A DNA stretch of 64,000 nt. It comes from Siphonodentalium dalli. Its lineage: Eukaryota; Mollusca; Scaphopoda; Gadilida; Siphonodentaliidae. The position numbers were made by a program, and so were the translations under genes. The notes below the pieces were generated by a model. It was given only the letters and a program-made list of their open reading frames with translations. It searched no databases and was not told where the DNA came from. Positions 36,905-48,935 of this stretch are shown piece by piece. The stretch's first letter is position 1, and the number at the start of each line of letters is the position of its first letter. The DNA is taken from the NCBI GenBank assembly GCA_032622095.1, contig CP136067.1, positions 53,175,899 through 53,239,898 of the forward strand. Direction: 5' to 3'.

Positions 36905-37891
36905 GGTTACAACAGGGTCCTTGTTGATGGCTCTGAATCAGAATCATGCCCTGTACTATCAGGTGTTCCTCAGGGCTCTGTCCTGGGGCCCTGCCTCTTC
37001 CTTATCTACATCAATGATATGCCCACATCCCTGAAATGCAACACACGACTCTTCGCAGATGACACTATCGTCTACTGTACCATCTCATGCCCCACTGACT
37101 GCAACCATCTCCAACAAGATTTAAACCAACTCGTAAAATGGGGAAAAGAATGGGCCATGTCTTTTAACACCAACAAATGTGAAATAATTACAATAACCAG
37201 AAAAAAAGAACCAATAACAAACAACTATCTACTTCATGGCACAATACTGAAAAACACCACTGCAACCAAGTACCTCGGCCTAACCATCACAAACAAGCTT
37301 GAATGGAAACCTCACATTAATAACATAGTGAACAAAGCAAATGCCACACTGAGGTTCCTAAAACGTAACATCAGAACAGACAACAGAATAATAAAGGAGC
37401 TGGCATACAAAACCTATGTTCGACCACAGCTCGAATACTGCTGTCCCATATGGCACCCATGGCAAATAGGCCTTACTTCAAAAATTGAAATGGTTCAACA
37501 CCGAGCAGTCAGATACATCTTCAATATTTACAACTACCCAAGCAGCCCCACAAACATGTTAAACATTCTCAAATGGCCTACTCTTAGCAGTAGAAGAGAC
37601 TTCTCCTCTGTTATCCTCTTCCATAAAATCATATATAATCACGTAAACATCACTGACTCTGCTCCACTAACTCCCACACGAGACCACAAACTTCTCCGCC
37701 CCTTCTATCGACCGAAATACCTCAGCACTTCCTTCTATCCCCGAACAATTTCTCTCTGGAACAAAATCCCAACCGATACTGCAAATATTCAAGACACATC
37801 ATTGTTTAAGGATGCCCTCCACAGTCACTTATATGAACCCGGTAAGAGCAAGCGGGGCTCCTCCACAAAACCACCACCAGCGTCAAAATAA
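36905..37891 (+). CDS. 5'-truncated non-LTR retrotransposon reverse transcriptase (C-terminal part)
   Basis: The open frame follows a stop at 36902-36904 and ends with TAA at 37889-37891; it has no genuine start because the upstream part of the element is missing. It contains the conserved GVPQGSVLGP segment (encoded from 36962), then the catalytic FADD box in FADDTIVY (residues 12-19 counted from the internal Met at 37019), the KYLGLTI thumb-region motif, and the LWNKIP motif near the C-terminus common in jockey/CR1-like elements. The endonuclease domain and the first RT motifs are absent; no RNase H is seen. About 990 bp remain free of stops, so insertion or loss of selection is fairly recent. 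It would reverse-transcribe element RNA at a nicked target if complete; here it is inert. Exact clade is uncertain. Confidence 0.9.
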   Translation, partial: GYNRVLVDGSESESCPVLSGVPQGSVLGPCLFLIYINDMPTSLKCNTRLFADDTIVYCTISCPTDCNHLQQDLNQLVKWGKEWAMSFNTNKCEIITITRKKEPITNNYLLHGTILKNTTATKYLGLTITNKLEWKPHINNIVNKANATLRFLKRNIRTDNRIIKELAYKTYVRPQLEYCCPIWHPWQIGLTSKIEMVQHRAVRYIFNIYNYPSSPTNMLNILKWPTLSSRRDFSSVILFHKIIYNHVNITDSAPLTPTRDHKLLRPFYRPKYLSTSFYPRTISLWNKIPTDTANIQDTSLFKDALHSHLYEPGKSKRGSSTKPPPASK

Positions 37892-39017
37892 TGGTACATA
37901 AATTCCAAATGCTCTTGATTTTAATTATAAACAAAAATACAAAAAAAATTCTTTTACCATGCAATTATATTTTATTCATGCGCCCCCTAATAATCCTCAG
38001 TTCATTGAGGGTATGGGGTATACTGTAGATGGGGTGCAAATGCCCTGACATGTTGCACCGTTTCAAAAATTACATACCTACCAAACCTCCAAACATATAT
38101 GGTAATCACCACCGTATTCATACGTTGATGTAAATGCCAATGACCAACCATGCTTGCACTTCACGAACATTGCTTGTGGGTGCTCCTTTTGTTCCTGGAG
38201 ACATCGTGATCAAATTATCATTTCTCCCCATGATCGATGTAAATACTATCATAATGAGATTTATGTAAGTGACAGGTGTGGAGTAGTGTACTAAGAATAT
38301 TGGCATTCCACTTTTCTATAGTAACCTATGGGGGCCACCTCAAACCAATCCACTTTTACAATTACTAAGGATATATGGTTCACTGTCTGGATATCTAATC
38401 TATTAATTAATATTACAATTAGTAAAGTTATTTGATGTACCCACAATAATTTATTGAACGCGTTATCAGCTGTATATTATACCTTTGTATCAATGTTGGG
38501 GTCTATGAAATCAATATGGATATACATGGTATGTGATACATACAAATGTGATTAATCTAATGTATGTGTGTCGGTAAATTTGATATTTGCTTGCAGAGGT
38601 TATGTTATTACTGAAAGTAATATTCAGATATATGGGTAAATATGAGATTTGTTTTCACAGGTTATGTGATTTCTCAAAGTGCTGTCAAATACATACAAGA
38701 TATATATACCTTTATTCGTGTATCTGGATATTACTTTGTAAAATCACATACCCTCTGAGAACAAATCCCTAATTGTTTTCCAAATATATTTGCTGAAAAA
38801 GTTTGAGTTTGTTTGTTGATTGCTTTAATTTTGTATAGTTTAAACCCCTAGACTATATCACGTTATTATTTTAACAAGTGGAGCAAAGAATATACAGATT
38901 TTTCTACACTTGTTAAAAAAAACAACCACTTATGTGTGCGTGTTGACAGGTACGTGAACTTGGTTATGCATATATCGTAAACATTCAGAAAACTGACAAA
39001 GTCATCATTCAGAGTTG
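37892..39017. other. Retrotransposon 3' region and unannotated DNA
   Basis: The first 100-200 bp are probably the 3' untranslated part of the retrotransposon, but no poly-A tail or target duplication was identified. The stretch 38265-38440 is repeated in inverted orientation at about 50140-50310 (phrases ATATTGGCATTCCACTTTTC and ACTAAGGATATATGGTTCAC). Nothing else is recognised. Confidence 0.45.
38265..38440 (+). repeat. Dispersed repeat, plus-oriented copy
   Basis: Matches 50140-50310 in the opposite orientation over about 170 bp with moderate divergence, for example GTACTAAGAATATTGGCATT and AATCTATTAATTAATATTAC-like ends. Non-coding; family unknown. Confidence 0.65.
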
Positions 39018-39780
39018 GTTTGTTCTATTATAGACTTTGTCAGTATTATGGACACAGCTGTACAACATGCACCACAGTACGCACAAATTCATCCACAATA
39101 CCAGACATGAAATTCTATAATCATGTACCAGACCAGAATTAAGAAATAAAGTTAAACTTAACCCTACCCCAAGATAATTTTCTTAATGCTTTCAATTTTA
39201 TGCTTTATGCTACTCAACTTGAAAGGTCATTCAGACTAGTTGATATAATTCATACCATATATTGCAATAGTACTGCCAACGGTTTATGCAATCTCATCTT
39301 CATTGTCAATTTTTATAAAATTCGATGGTATCAGTCAATAGCATTCCTGTGCAACATCTTCAGGACAGAATGGCTCAAACAGCTCAGGTTGCCTATCGGC
39401 CGTCTGTCCATGAAATGCTACATCGGGAGTGGTTGATTTGGCAACGGTTGTAATCTCCACTATTTTTCTATCATGTTGACTCATTTTGACTGTAGTAGTA
39501 AAGATTCCTCACATATCACAAATATCAAGTACCTTCTGTTGATTCTCAAACTTCTGCTGGAACATTATCCACCTAGCTTGATTAATTTTTATCGAACGTT
39601 GATCATATAAGGCACATGCTAACTCCTTGTGTCACTGTCCAAAACCCAAATCCTGAATAAGCCATGACTTCCATATGTTTTAATTTGTATTTCCAGCAAT
39701 TTCCAGACGAGTTTTTTTCCTTTTTGGAAGGTAATCAGGAATGAAACCCAACAAGTGCATTATTCTGTATATTTGACATA
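39018..39780 (+). repeat. Left arm of a 4-kb inverted duplication
   Basis: The phrases GGACACAGCTGTACAACATG, ATGCTACTCAACTTGAAAGG, ACATCGGGAGTGGTTGATTT and CATTATCCACCTAGCTTGAT reappear inverted between 42985 and 42225. The arms have diverged by substitutions and small indels. Frames that look conserved between arms shift relative to each other, so a protein origin is not supported. Confidence 0.75.
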
Positions 39781-39940
39781 TCGATATCACTGAATTGAAT
39801 GATTGAATGCCCATTAGCATCTAATTTGATCAACTATTGTCAGGGGGTTTAACGTTTCCCCCATTGTGCATAAACGCCATCAAGATGGCGAACTCTCTGA
39901 CATGATTTCTCTATCGATTAATATGTCCTTGATTTCTTGC

Positions 39941-39958
39941 GGAAAGCGATAGCCACCC
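39941..39958. repeat. Single remnant of a satellite-centre hairpin
   Basis: GGAAAGCGATAGCCACCC is one stem of the 85-bp hairpin found complete at 63070-63154. The preceding bases (TGACATGATTTCTCTATCG) also match that hairpin's loop, but the second stem is not present here. Confidence 0.7.
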
Positions 39959-39959
39959 A

Positions 39960-41160
39960 ACTTACACAAGTACAAACAACCCACTAACATACAGTCACTC
40001 CATATATACACCTAAACGCCACACAAATGACAAGTTAGTCACTCACTCTATGCACGTAAAACTCACCCATGACCATATAGTCATTCCCTTTACACCTATA
40101 CACCACTTTCATGATCATACACGATTGGTTAATACGGTCACTTCCCGTATACCTATTCGCCACACATATGACCACATAGCTATTCAAGATATACATATAC
40201 ACCCCATACATGACCATGGGGTCACTCCATGTATATATATGAACCTCGTCTATGGCCATATAGCCACTCGCTTTATACACGTACCCCTCACCATGACCAT
40301 ATACATGTATAGCCACACTGCCATAGTCATGAGTCACCATGCAGGCACACCAGGTGACGATCATTCATGATCATACAGTCAATCCTTGTATTCCTATTTA
40401 CCTCAACATTGGTCATGCTTCACTCTCTGTATTAATGTTTACCAAACCCATGGTATAATACCCACGCAACATATACATATACTCCCCAACCATGATTATA
40501 GAATCACTCCAGTTAAACATATGCACCTCACTAATGGTGATATTGCCACTCACTTTATACACATACCTCTCCATAACCTTACAACCACACTTGTGTATAC
40601 CCGTACACCATACACATGACCACACAGCCATGTTGGCACACCTGGTACACCCCTACACCTGACCCGTGATCATATAGTCACACCCTGTATACCTATTCAC
40701 CACATTTATGATCATACAGTCACTCCCCGTGTACCTGTTCACCTCACCATTGGCCATATAGTCACTCCCTGAAAACATATTCACCACACTATTGGCCATA
40801 CAGTCACTCATTGTATGCCTTTTTGCCACATGAATAGTCATATAGCCACTCTTTATATACATGTACATATACACATGACCATCCACACGCTCGGCAATGA
40901 CCGTCCAGCATACTACATGTACACATGCACATAATGACTATTGGGATTCCATGCACACATATACGCATTGCACATATGCACATCTATTTATCCATTCACC
41001 CCACCCATGATCACACAGACAACACATGTACATGTATACATATACACCCACCTGTGACGACACAGCCACACAAGTTACACCTGTACACCCCACCCATGAC
41101 CATACGGTCACTCCATATATACACAAACACGCATATGACCATTATCTACTCTCGTTATTT
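39960..41160 (+). repeat. Degenerate satellite, about 42-bp unit (array 2)
   Basis: Same theme as array 1 (CATGACCATA, AGTCACTCC, GTATACATAT), again continuous with a family T copy on its right once the inserted MITE is removed. Frames within it are not genes. Confidence 0.8.
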
Positions 41161-41163
41161 ACA

Positions 41164-41369
41164 TACATTAATGCTCTAAATAATCGACTCCTTAACCACA
41201 GCAGAATTATGGGTAATTTTTCAGAATTTAGTCGGAAATATGGCTTGTTGTCATTCATCGGAGGAGAGTTTTCCGATGAATGACAACAAGCGATATTTCC
41301 GACTTAATCCTGAAAAGTTACCCATAAATCTGCTATGGTTAAGGAGTCAATTACTTAGGTCTTTACTTA
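41164..41369. mobile_element. pogo/mariner-like MITE (copy 2) inserted in satellite
   Basis: Nearly the whole 200 bp folds on itself. The termini (CATTAATGCTCTAAATAATC at left) resemble copy 1 at 33828, and CCACAGCAGAATTATGGGTA is shared. The centre has an extra stem, TTGTTGTCATTCATCGGA and its complement, absent from copy 1. Satellite array 2 resumes after it. The right terminus is diverged, so the exact end is uncertain. Confidence 0.72.
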
Positions 41370-41615
41370 AACCACAACAATGCCCATACAGCCACATTAG
41401 GTACACATAACCATAAACATAGTCACTCTATGTATACCTATTCACCTCACACATGACCATACACTACTTGTATACTCATACATCTCACCATGACCACCCC
41501 ATTCAAGAACATATAGTTAAACATGTATACCTATTCACATCATTCATGATCATACAATAACTCCCTTTATACATACTCACATCACCTATGACCATACGGT
41601 AACAACTCTCTGGTT
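41370..41615 (+). repeat. Continuation of satellite array 2
   Basis: Units with ACCATACACTACTTGTATAC and CACATCATTCATGATCATAC resume immediately after the inserted MITE. Confidence 0.7.
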
Positions 41616-42250
41616 GCCATCTTGAACTGCACTCTGTATCAAGTTGATCAATTTTGATCCTAATAGGCCAGAATAGCCACATATTATGATTCATTTCAGT
41701 TCTGCCCATTTATTAAAAACAAATATATCCAGTATCCCAAAAGAGTTTCTCGGCAAAATTCCATAAGGCAACTTTAAAATTAATATCTTATGCCCCATAA
41801 GGATATGGGACAACCAAATAGGACATTTAGTTGTCCGTTGATTAGCTAACATGTATAATAACCAAGTGAGTCACAATTTGTTACATTTTCGGAACAGCAG
41901 AGAATAATGTTTGTGATATATGTAAAAAAAATGGTTGCCATTTTGGAAGCCATTTTGAGTAATTTGGTTTATAAACACATTAGTGTGACACATTTAAGGT
42001 AGATCAAAACAATAAACACCTTTCATACCAAAGATAGTTACATTTTACTTGATTTTTCCCCGATATTTGTGTCAAGTTTCTGGTAATGTCAGTGGTGACA
42101 AATTAAGTAAAAAATTAACCAAGGTGCATCAGACATGTTAGTGTTCAATGTTTAGAAGGCAGAATGGCAAATTTTATACATCAACCACAACTTGTAAGCG
42201 ATTGTGGGGCACTGGGGCAATATCTACCGTTTTCAATATTTTGGCAGCCA
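41616..42250 (+). repeat. Family T copy next to satellite array 2
   Basis: Shares GTATCAAGTTGATCAATTTT, GTGAGTCACAATTTG, GGTTGCCATTTTGGAAGCC and ATCAGACATGTTAGTGTTCA with the copies near 49.0 and 61.0 kb. Non-coding. Confidence 0.75.
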
Positions 42251-42985
42251 AATATACAGAAGAATGGAGTTATTGGGTTCCATTTCGTCACAAGTAACAA
42301 TTACCTTTCATCGTTTTTCCGAAAAGGAAAAAAACTCTTCTGGAAGTTGCTGGAAAGATGATCAAAATTTATGGAAGTCGTAGCTTATTTCGGAACGAAT
42401 TGGGTTTTGAACAGTAACACGCTTAAAACAATCGAGAAGTTAACATGTGCCTTATACATATATGGTCAACATTCGAGAAAAGTGAATTAAGCTAGGTGGA
42501 CAATGTTCCAGTAGAAGTTTGAAAATCAGCAGAAGGTAGTTGATCTTTCTGCACTTCCACAATGAAACTTTGCCAAATCAACCACTCCCGATGTAGCACT
42601 TCATGGATGGACGGCCTATAGGCAACATGAGTTGTTTGAACCAATCTTCCCTGAAGATGCTGCATAGAAATTCTATTGACTGATACCATCACATTTAATA
42701 AAATTGACAGTGATTGTGAAGATGAGATTGCATAATCCGTGGGCAGTACTATTGCAACATATGGTATGAATTAGATCCACTAGTCTGGATGACCTTTCGA
42801 GTTGAGTAGCATATAGCATAGCATTGGAAGCATTAAGAACACTAACTTGGGGTAGGGTTAAGTTTATTTTTATTTCTGGTCTGGTACACCGTGCATGATT
42901 ATATAATTTCATGTCTGGTATTGTGGATAAATTTGTGCTTATTGTTGTGCATGTTTTACAGCTGTGTCCATAAAACAGACAAAGT
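42225..42985 (-). repeat. Right arm of the 4-kb inverted duplication
   Basis: Inverted partner of 39018-39780. The outer end matches at CAGCTGTGTCCATAAAACAG and the inner end at the TTCTGTATATTTGG region. The two arms enclose about 2.4 kb of satellite and family T DNA. Confidence 0.75.
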
Positions 42986-44036
42986 CATGGGAATTTTTCA
43001 CATAAAATTTAATAATGAAAATTTTAGCTAATTTACCCCAAAAAATCAAATATTTAAACAGAATAGACTCTCCCATAACATAAACCTCCTCAGATACATT
43101 CTAATTCCATGATATATGATAATACTCTGAATTAGTTAACAAAACGGAACCAAAATGGATAATTCGGACGTGACAGGTATTTTCAGATATAAAATCAGTT
43201 TTAGGGGAGGGTTAATTTTTTGAAAATATCTCGGCTTGATGTTGTTATGTTAATATAAATGAATCAGGTATATAATGCTGAAAAAATTTATGTACCACTG
43301 AGAGCTTTATAAAAAAAAATGAAAATTTATAGAAAATATTCTGGAAAACTTTTTTGAAAAAGCACTGCAAGTTATGCATTTTTTGCCATTTTTCTGAATG
43401 TTTTACAAAAATTGTTGGAGGATATCATTTATTGCACATCATTGATGTTAAGCAATCCAGATAGAATAAATATATGATATTCAAGTATATTTTATTCGAC
43501 ATTTGTCTTGTTTTATTGGTTTTCCTGATTATACTGAAATTTGCAGGTCAAAAAGACTAAAAAGGTCAAAACAATATATTTTCCACCTGCTCCGCCCTGG
43601 ATACCTCAATGTTTTGGAACCGCCATGGGGCAAGGATAATTGGAGATAGCGTCAATATTTCTACCCTTTCGATTGATACTAACCTCATCTGGGGCCGGTC
43701 TAATATACCTTTATTCGTGTATATGAACAGTACTTTTCTATATACTTCTATAAAAATGTGTGTACCTATATTCGTATATCTAAATGCCATATATCTAGAT
43801 ACTTACTTAAAATGTTAAATTTGTTCAAAAATACTTTTTATATACAAAAATGTGTGCATACACTAAATAATTAGTCATAATTTGTATGGATCACAAATAG
43901 TTATATTTCATCAAACAATCTTCAATATTATGATGCCGACTATGAAAATGGAATTATAAAAACTACAACTTAATTTAACTTTTTTTTATTTCAAACTCGA
44001 ACAGATCTAAAAATACAATACACAATGTTTTTGAAC

Positions 44037-44038
<2 letters not shown>
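42986..44038. other. Unannotated AT-rich DNA
   Basis: No gene. Opposed short frames at 43566-43818 on both strands have no motif. Confidence 0.4.

Positions 44039-44118
<80 letters not shown>
44039..44118. repeat. (AT)n microsatellite
   Basis: About 80 bp of alternating A and T with one C interruption near 44050. Likely to be length-variable and prone to assembly error. Confidence 0.95.
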
Positions 44119-44121
<3 letters not shown>

Positions 44122-44831
44122 GTATATCATACTAGTATATCACAAATAGTTCAATTTCAATTGAGTAAGGAGTTCAGTCTAAATGAAACTGATAAAAAGA
44201 AATTTTGTTTGATTATTTAAAAAAAAATATTTTACTATATTTGTTTTTTAATGAATATTTGTTTGTTTTTGTTTTTGTTTTGGTTAAAATGAGGAAGGAA
44301 TTCAATCTAATTTTTTTAAAAGATGAAATTATTTTTCGAAAAGGGCTATAAAAATCGGATCAAACCCATATTCGAACTCGATCTGTATTTTGGTTGATAA
44401 ACTCATATACAAAAATTGGTTTCGATTGTATAGAAAATGTTTAGTAAAGTGAATAGACATACGGCTGAACGGACGGACGAACGGCGAGTGGTCAATCCGG
44501 ACGTCGCCACTATGCGTATGTTTCAATGGGTACACAGACAAATCATACAATATCAAACTATAGTGTGAAATAGACTGAACTAAAACAACCATAACAAAAC
44601 AGTTTTTTATTCCCCGTGTTGTTTGTTCAATGTTATAAAGTTCCCAAATCAGAACAGATCAGAGCATAAACAAGCCCTATGTATTAAACGGGTGGAATAT
44701 CATCTATGGACCAGAGTAGATATTTAAGGCATTATCCAAATACTACAGAGGACAATTTCTCTCAACAATTACTAGCTCAACGCCGGTATAATTATAGCAC
44801 CAAGGTACGTTAATTAAATGGTTGAGTAAAC
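44119..44831. other. Unannotated AT-rich DNA
   Basis: No gene recognised; T-rich runs near 44220-44320. An 87-codon minus frame at 44329-44592 lacks motifs. Confidence 0.4.
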
Positions 44832-45806
44832 CAGTTCTACGTCAACGAGTAAACTTTCAAAACTCAACATTGAAAGTGAAGTCGATCAACAGTTTCTACT
44901 CAACATGGAAAGTGAAAGATCATGAGTAAACACTTTCTACTCAAAACGTGAACGACAAAGAGTAAACACTTTCTACTCAACATTGAAAGTGAAAGATCAA
45001 CAGTAAACACTTTCTACTCAACGCTGACGGTGAAAGATCAAGAGTTAACACTTTCTACTCAAAATTCAAAGTGAAAGAATAAGATTAAACACTTTCTACT
45101 CAATATTGAAAGTGAAATCGATTAACAGTAAACACTTTGTGCTCAACATTGAAATTGAAAGATCAACAGAAAACACTTTCTACTCAACGCTGAAAGTGAA
45201 CGATCAAGAGTAAACACTTTCTACTCAACATTGAAAGTGAACGATGAAGAGTAAATGCTTTCTATTCAACGCTGAAAGTGAAAGGTCAAGAGTAAACACC
45301 TTCTACTCAACATTGAAAGATCAACAGTAAACACTTTCTACTCAACGCTGAAAGTGAACGATCAAGAGTAAACACTTTCTACTCAACATTGAAAGTGAAC
45401 GATGAAGAGTAAATGTTTTCTACTCAAAATTGAAAGTGAGAGACCAACAGTAAACACTTTCTACTCAACGCTGAAAGTTAAATATCAAGAGTAAACACTT
45501 TCTACTCAAAATTGAAAGTGAAATATCAAGAGTAAACACTTTCTACTCAAAATTGAAAGTGAAAGATCAACAGTAAACACTCTCTACTCAACGCTGAAAA
45601 TGAAAGATCGAGAGAAAACACATTCTAATCAACATTGAAAGTGAAATCGATCAAGAGTAAACACTTTCTGCTCAACATTGAAAGTGAAAGATCAACAGTA
45701 AACACTTTCTACTCAACGCTGAAATTGAAAGATCAAGAGTCAACACTTACTGCTCAACGCTGAAAGTTTATGCTCAACATTGAAATTGAAATCTATCAAC
45801 AGTAAA
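44832..45806 (+). repeat. Dyad satellite of about 43 bp, forward section
   Basis: The monomer carries GTAAACACTTTCTACTCAAC then ATTGAAAGTGAAAGATCAAC, in roughly 23 copies. CACTTTC and GAAAGTG within each monomer are complementary around an 11-base loop, so each unit can form a small hairpin. Variants differ by the presence of a TCGA insert and by GCTG versus CATTG. Confidence 0.92.
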
Positions 45807-48329
45807 TTGAGTAAAAAAGTGTTTACTGTTGATCGATTTCACTTTCAATGTTGGGTAGAAAGTGTTTACTTTTGATCAATTTCACTTTCAATGTTGACTA
45901 GAAAGTGTTTTCTGTTATCGATTTCACTTTCAATGTTGACTAGAAAGTGTTTACGTTGTTCGATTGTACTTCCAATGTTGAGTAGAACGTGTTTACTGTT
46001 GATCGATTTCGCTTTCAATGTTGACTAGAAAGTGTTTACTTTTGATCGATTTCACTTTCCATGTTGAGTAGAATGTGTTTACTCTTGATCTTTCACATTC
46101 AACGTTGAGCAGAAAGTGTTTATTGTTGATCGATTTCACTTTCAATGTTGAGTGGAAAGTGTTTACTGTTGGTCGATTTCACTTTCGATGTTGAGTAGAA
46201 AGTGTTTACTGTTGGTCGATTTCACTTTCAATGTTGAGCAGAAAGTGTTTACTGTCGATCGATTTCACTTTCAGTGTTGAGTAGAAAGTGTTTACTCTTG
46301 ATCTTTCACGTTCAATGTTGAGCAGAAAGTGTTTACTGTTGATCGATTTCACTTTCAATGTTGAGCAGAAAGTGTTTACTGTTGATCGATTTCACTTTCA
46401 ATGTTGAGTATAAAGTGTTTACTGTTGGTCGATTTCACTTTCGATGTTGAGTAGAAAGTGTTTACTTTTGATCGATTTCACTTTCCATGTTGAGTAGAAA
46501 GTGTTTACTCTTGATCTTTCACTTTCAGCGTTGAGTAGAAAGTGTTTACTGTTGATCGATTTCACTTTCAATGTTGAGTAGAAAGTGTTTACTCTTGATC
46601 TTTCACGTTCAATGTTGAGTAGAAAGGTTTACTGTTGATCGATTTCACTTTCAATGTTGAGTAGAAAGTGTTTACTCTTGATCTTTCACTTTCAATGTTG
46701 AATAGAATGTGTTTACTGTTCATCAATTTCACTTTCAATGTTGAGTAGAAAGTGTTTACTGTTGATCGATTGCAGTTTGATTATTGACTAGAAATTGTTT
46801 ACTGTTGATCTGTTTCACTTTCAATATTGAGTAGAAAGTGTTTACTGTTTATCGATTGCACTTTCAATGTAGAGTAGAAAGTGGTTGTTATTGATGGATT
46901 GCTGTTTCGATGTTAGGTAGAAAGTGTTCACTGTTGATCGATTGCACTTTCAATGTTGAGTAGGATGTGTTTACTCTTGATGTTTCACTTTCAATGTTGA
47001 GTATAAAGTGTTTACTGTTGATCGCTCTCAATATCAATATTGAGTAGAACATGCTTACTGTTGATCGATTGCTCTTTCCGTGTTGAGTTGAAAATGTTTA
47101 CTGTTGGTCGATTTCACTCTCATTGTTGAGTTAAAAGTGTTTACTGTTGATCGATTGCACTTTCAATGTTGAGCAGGAAGTGTTCAATGTTGATCGCTCT
47201 CAATATCAATAGAGTAGAAAGTGTTTACTGTTAATCGATTTCACTTTCAATGTTGAGTAGAAAGTGTTTACTGTTGATCATTGCTCTTTCAAAGTTGAGC
47301 AGAAAGTGTTTACTGTTGATCGATTTCACTTTCATTATTGAGTAGAAAATGTTTACTGTTGATCGATTTCACTTTCAATATTGAACTGAAAGTATTTACT
47401 GTTGATCGATTTCACTTTCAATATTGAGTTGAAAGTGTTGATCGATTTCACTTTCAATGTTGAGCAGAAAGTGTTTACTGTTGATCGATTGCACTTTCAA
47501 CATTGAGTTGATGGTGTTTACTTCTGATCGATTTCACTTTCAATGTTGAGTAGAAAGTGTTTACTGTTACTCGATTTCACTTTCAATATTAAGTAGAAAG
47601 TGTTTACTGTTGATCGATTTCACGTTCAATGTAGAGTAGAAAGTGTTTACTGTTGAATATTGCACTTTCAATGTTGAGTAGAAAATGTTTACTGTTGAAC
47701 AGTGCACTTTCAATATTGAGTAGAAGAAAGTGTTTACTGTTGATCGATTTCACTTTCAATATTGAGTAGAAAGTGTTTACTGTTGATCGATTTCACTTTC
47801 AATGTTGAGTTGAAAGTATTTACTGTTGATCGATTTCACTTTCAATGTTGAGTAGAAAGTGTTTACTGTTGATCGATTTCACTTTCAATATTGAGTTGAA
47901 AGTATTTACTGTTGATCGATTTCACTTTCAATGTTGAGTATAAAGTGTTTACTGTTGATCGATTTCACTTTCAATGTTGGGTAGAAAGTGTTACTCTTGA
48001 TAGATTTAACTTTCAATGTTGAGCAGAAAGTGTTTTCTGTTGAACTTTCATTTTCAATATTGAGTAGAAAGTGTTTACTCTTGATCTTTCACTTTCAGCG
48101 TTGAGCAGATAGTGTTTACTCTTGATTATTCACTTTGAGCGTTGAGTAGAAAGCGTTTACTCTTGATCTTTCACTTTCAGCGTTGAGTAGAAAGTGTTTA
48201 CTTTTGATCTTTCACTTTCAATGTTGAGCAGTAAGTGTTTACTCTTGATCGATTTTACTTTCAGTGTTGAGTAGAAAGTGTTTACTGTTAATCTGTCATA
48301 TTCAGCGTTGAGTAGAAAGTGTTTACTAA
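45807..48329 (-). repeat. Dyad satellite of about 43 bp, inverted section
   Basis: Same monomer as the preceding array but in the opposite orientation (GTTTACTGTTGATCGATTTC, then ACTTTCAATGTTGAGTAGAA), about 58 copies. Orientation switches once near 45805-45812. Copies near the far end (48060-48320) use CTCTTGATCTTTC, the variant also common in the forward section. Confidence 0.92.
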
Positions 48330-48935
48330 CGATCCCGAAGCTTCGTGATGCGTACCGTCAAATGGCATCAAACGTTGAATGGTCTCCATAAACTTCGATA
48401 TCAGTCATTTCAGATCGTAACTATCATAGAAATATATAATAATCCATGGTGTAATTATGTCAAAATGACACACTATATTACACCCACCCTATATGACTGC
48501 TTCAGCCCTGACACAGTGCTACATACAAGACATTTATCCATGTCTACTTAATGAAAGTATATAGTACTGTCTATTTCTGGCGAAAAATGTGACCTTGCAT
48601 CATTAACCCCAAATCTGTGGCGGTTTTTCATCCTATGTACTGAAGCTTCGTGACATGTACCGAAGCTTCGTGACATGTCAGAACTCCAAGAATATACCCC
48701 ATCGGGACATCAAATGGTATCAAACGTTGAATGGTCACCAGAAATCTCGATATTAGTCATTTCAGACCATAATTAGCATAGCATTATATATTAACCCATC
48801 GAGAAATACGTCAACATGAAACACTATATTACACCCACTCCTATAAAACTGCGTCCTCCCTGACACAGGCTGCATATAAAAAGTTTATCCATGTCTACTT
48901 AATGAGAGTATACAGTTCTGTCAAAATCGGCGAAC
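48330..48935 (+). repeat. Diverged direct duplication of about 310 bp
   Basis: The block at 48335-48590 is repeated at 48650-48935: both have GAAGCTTCGTGA, TCAAACGTTGAATGGTC, CACTATATTACACCCAC and TTTATCCATGTCTACTTAAT in order. Between them GAAGCTTCGTGACATGT-type sequence is doubled. No coding signal. Confidence 0.75.

Noticed and set aside
36905-37891. Reverse transcriptase as a retroviral or endogenous viral gene
   Set aside because: The FADD box, GVPQGSVLGP and LWNKIP context fit a non-LTR retrotransposon; no protease, RNase H, integrase, envelope or LTR is seen.
39200-42912. Possible protein shared by the frames at 39200-39436 and 42673-42912
   Set aside because: The similarity reflects the inverted DNA duplication; the reading frame shifts between the arms after about 40 codons and no family is recognised.
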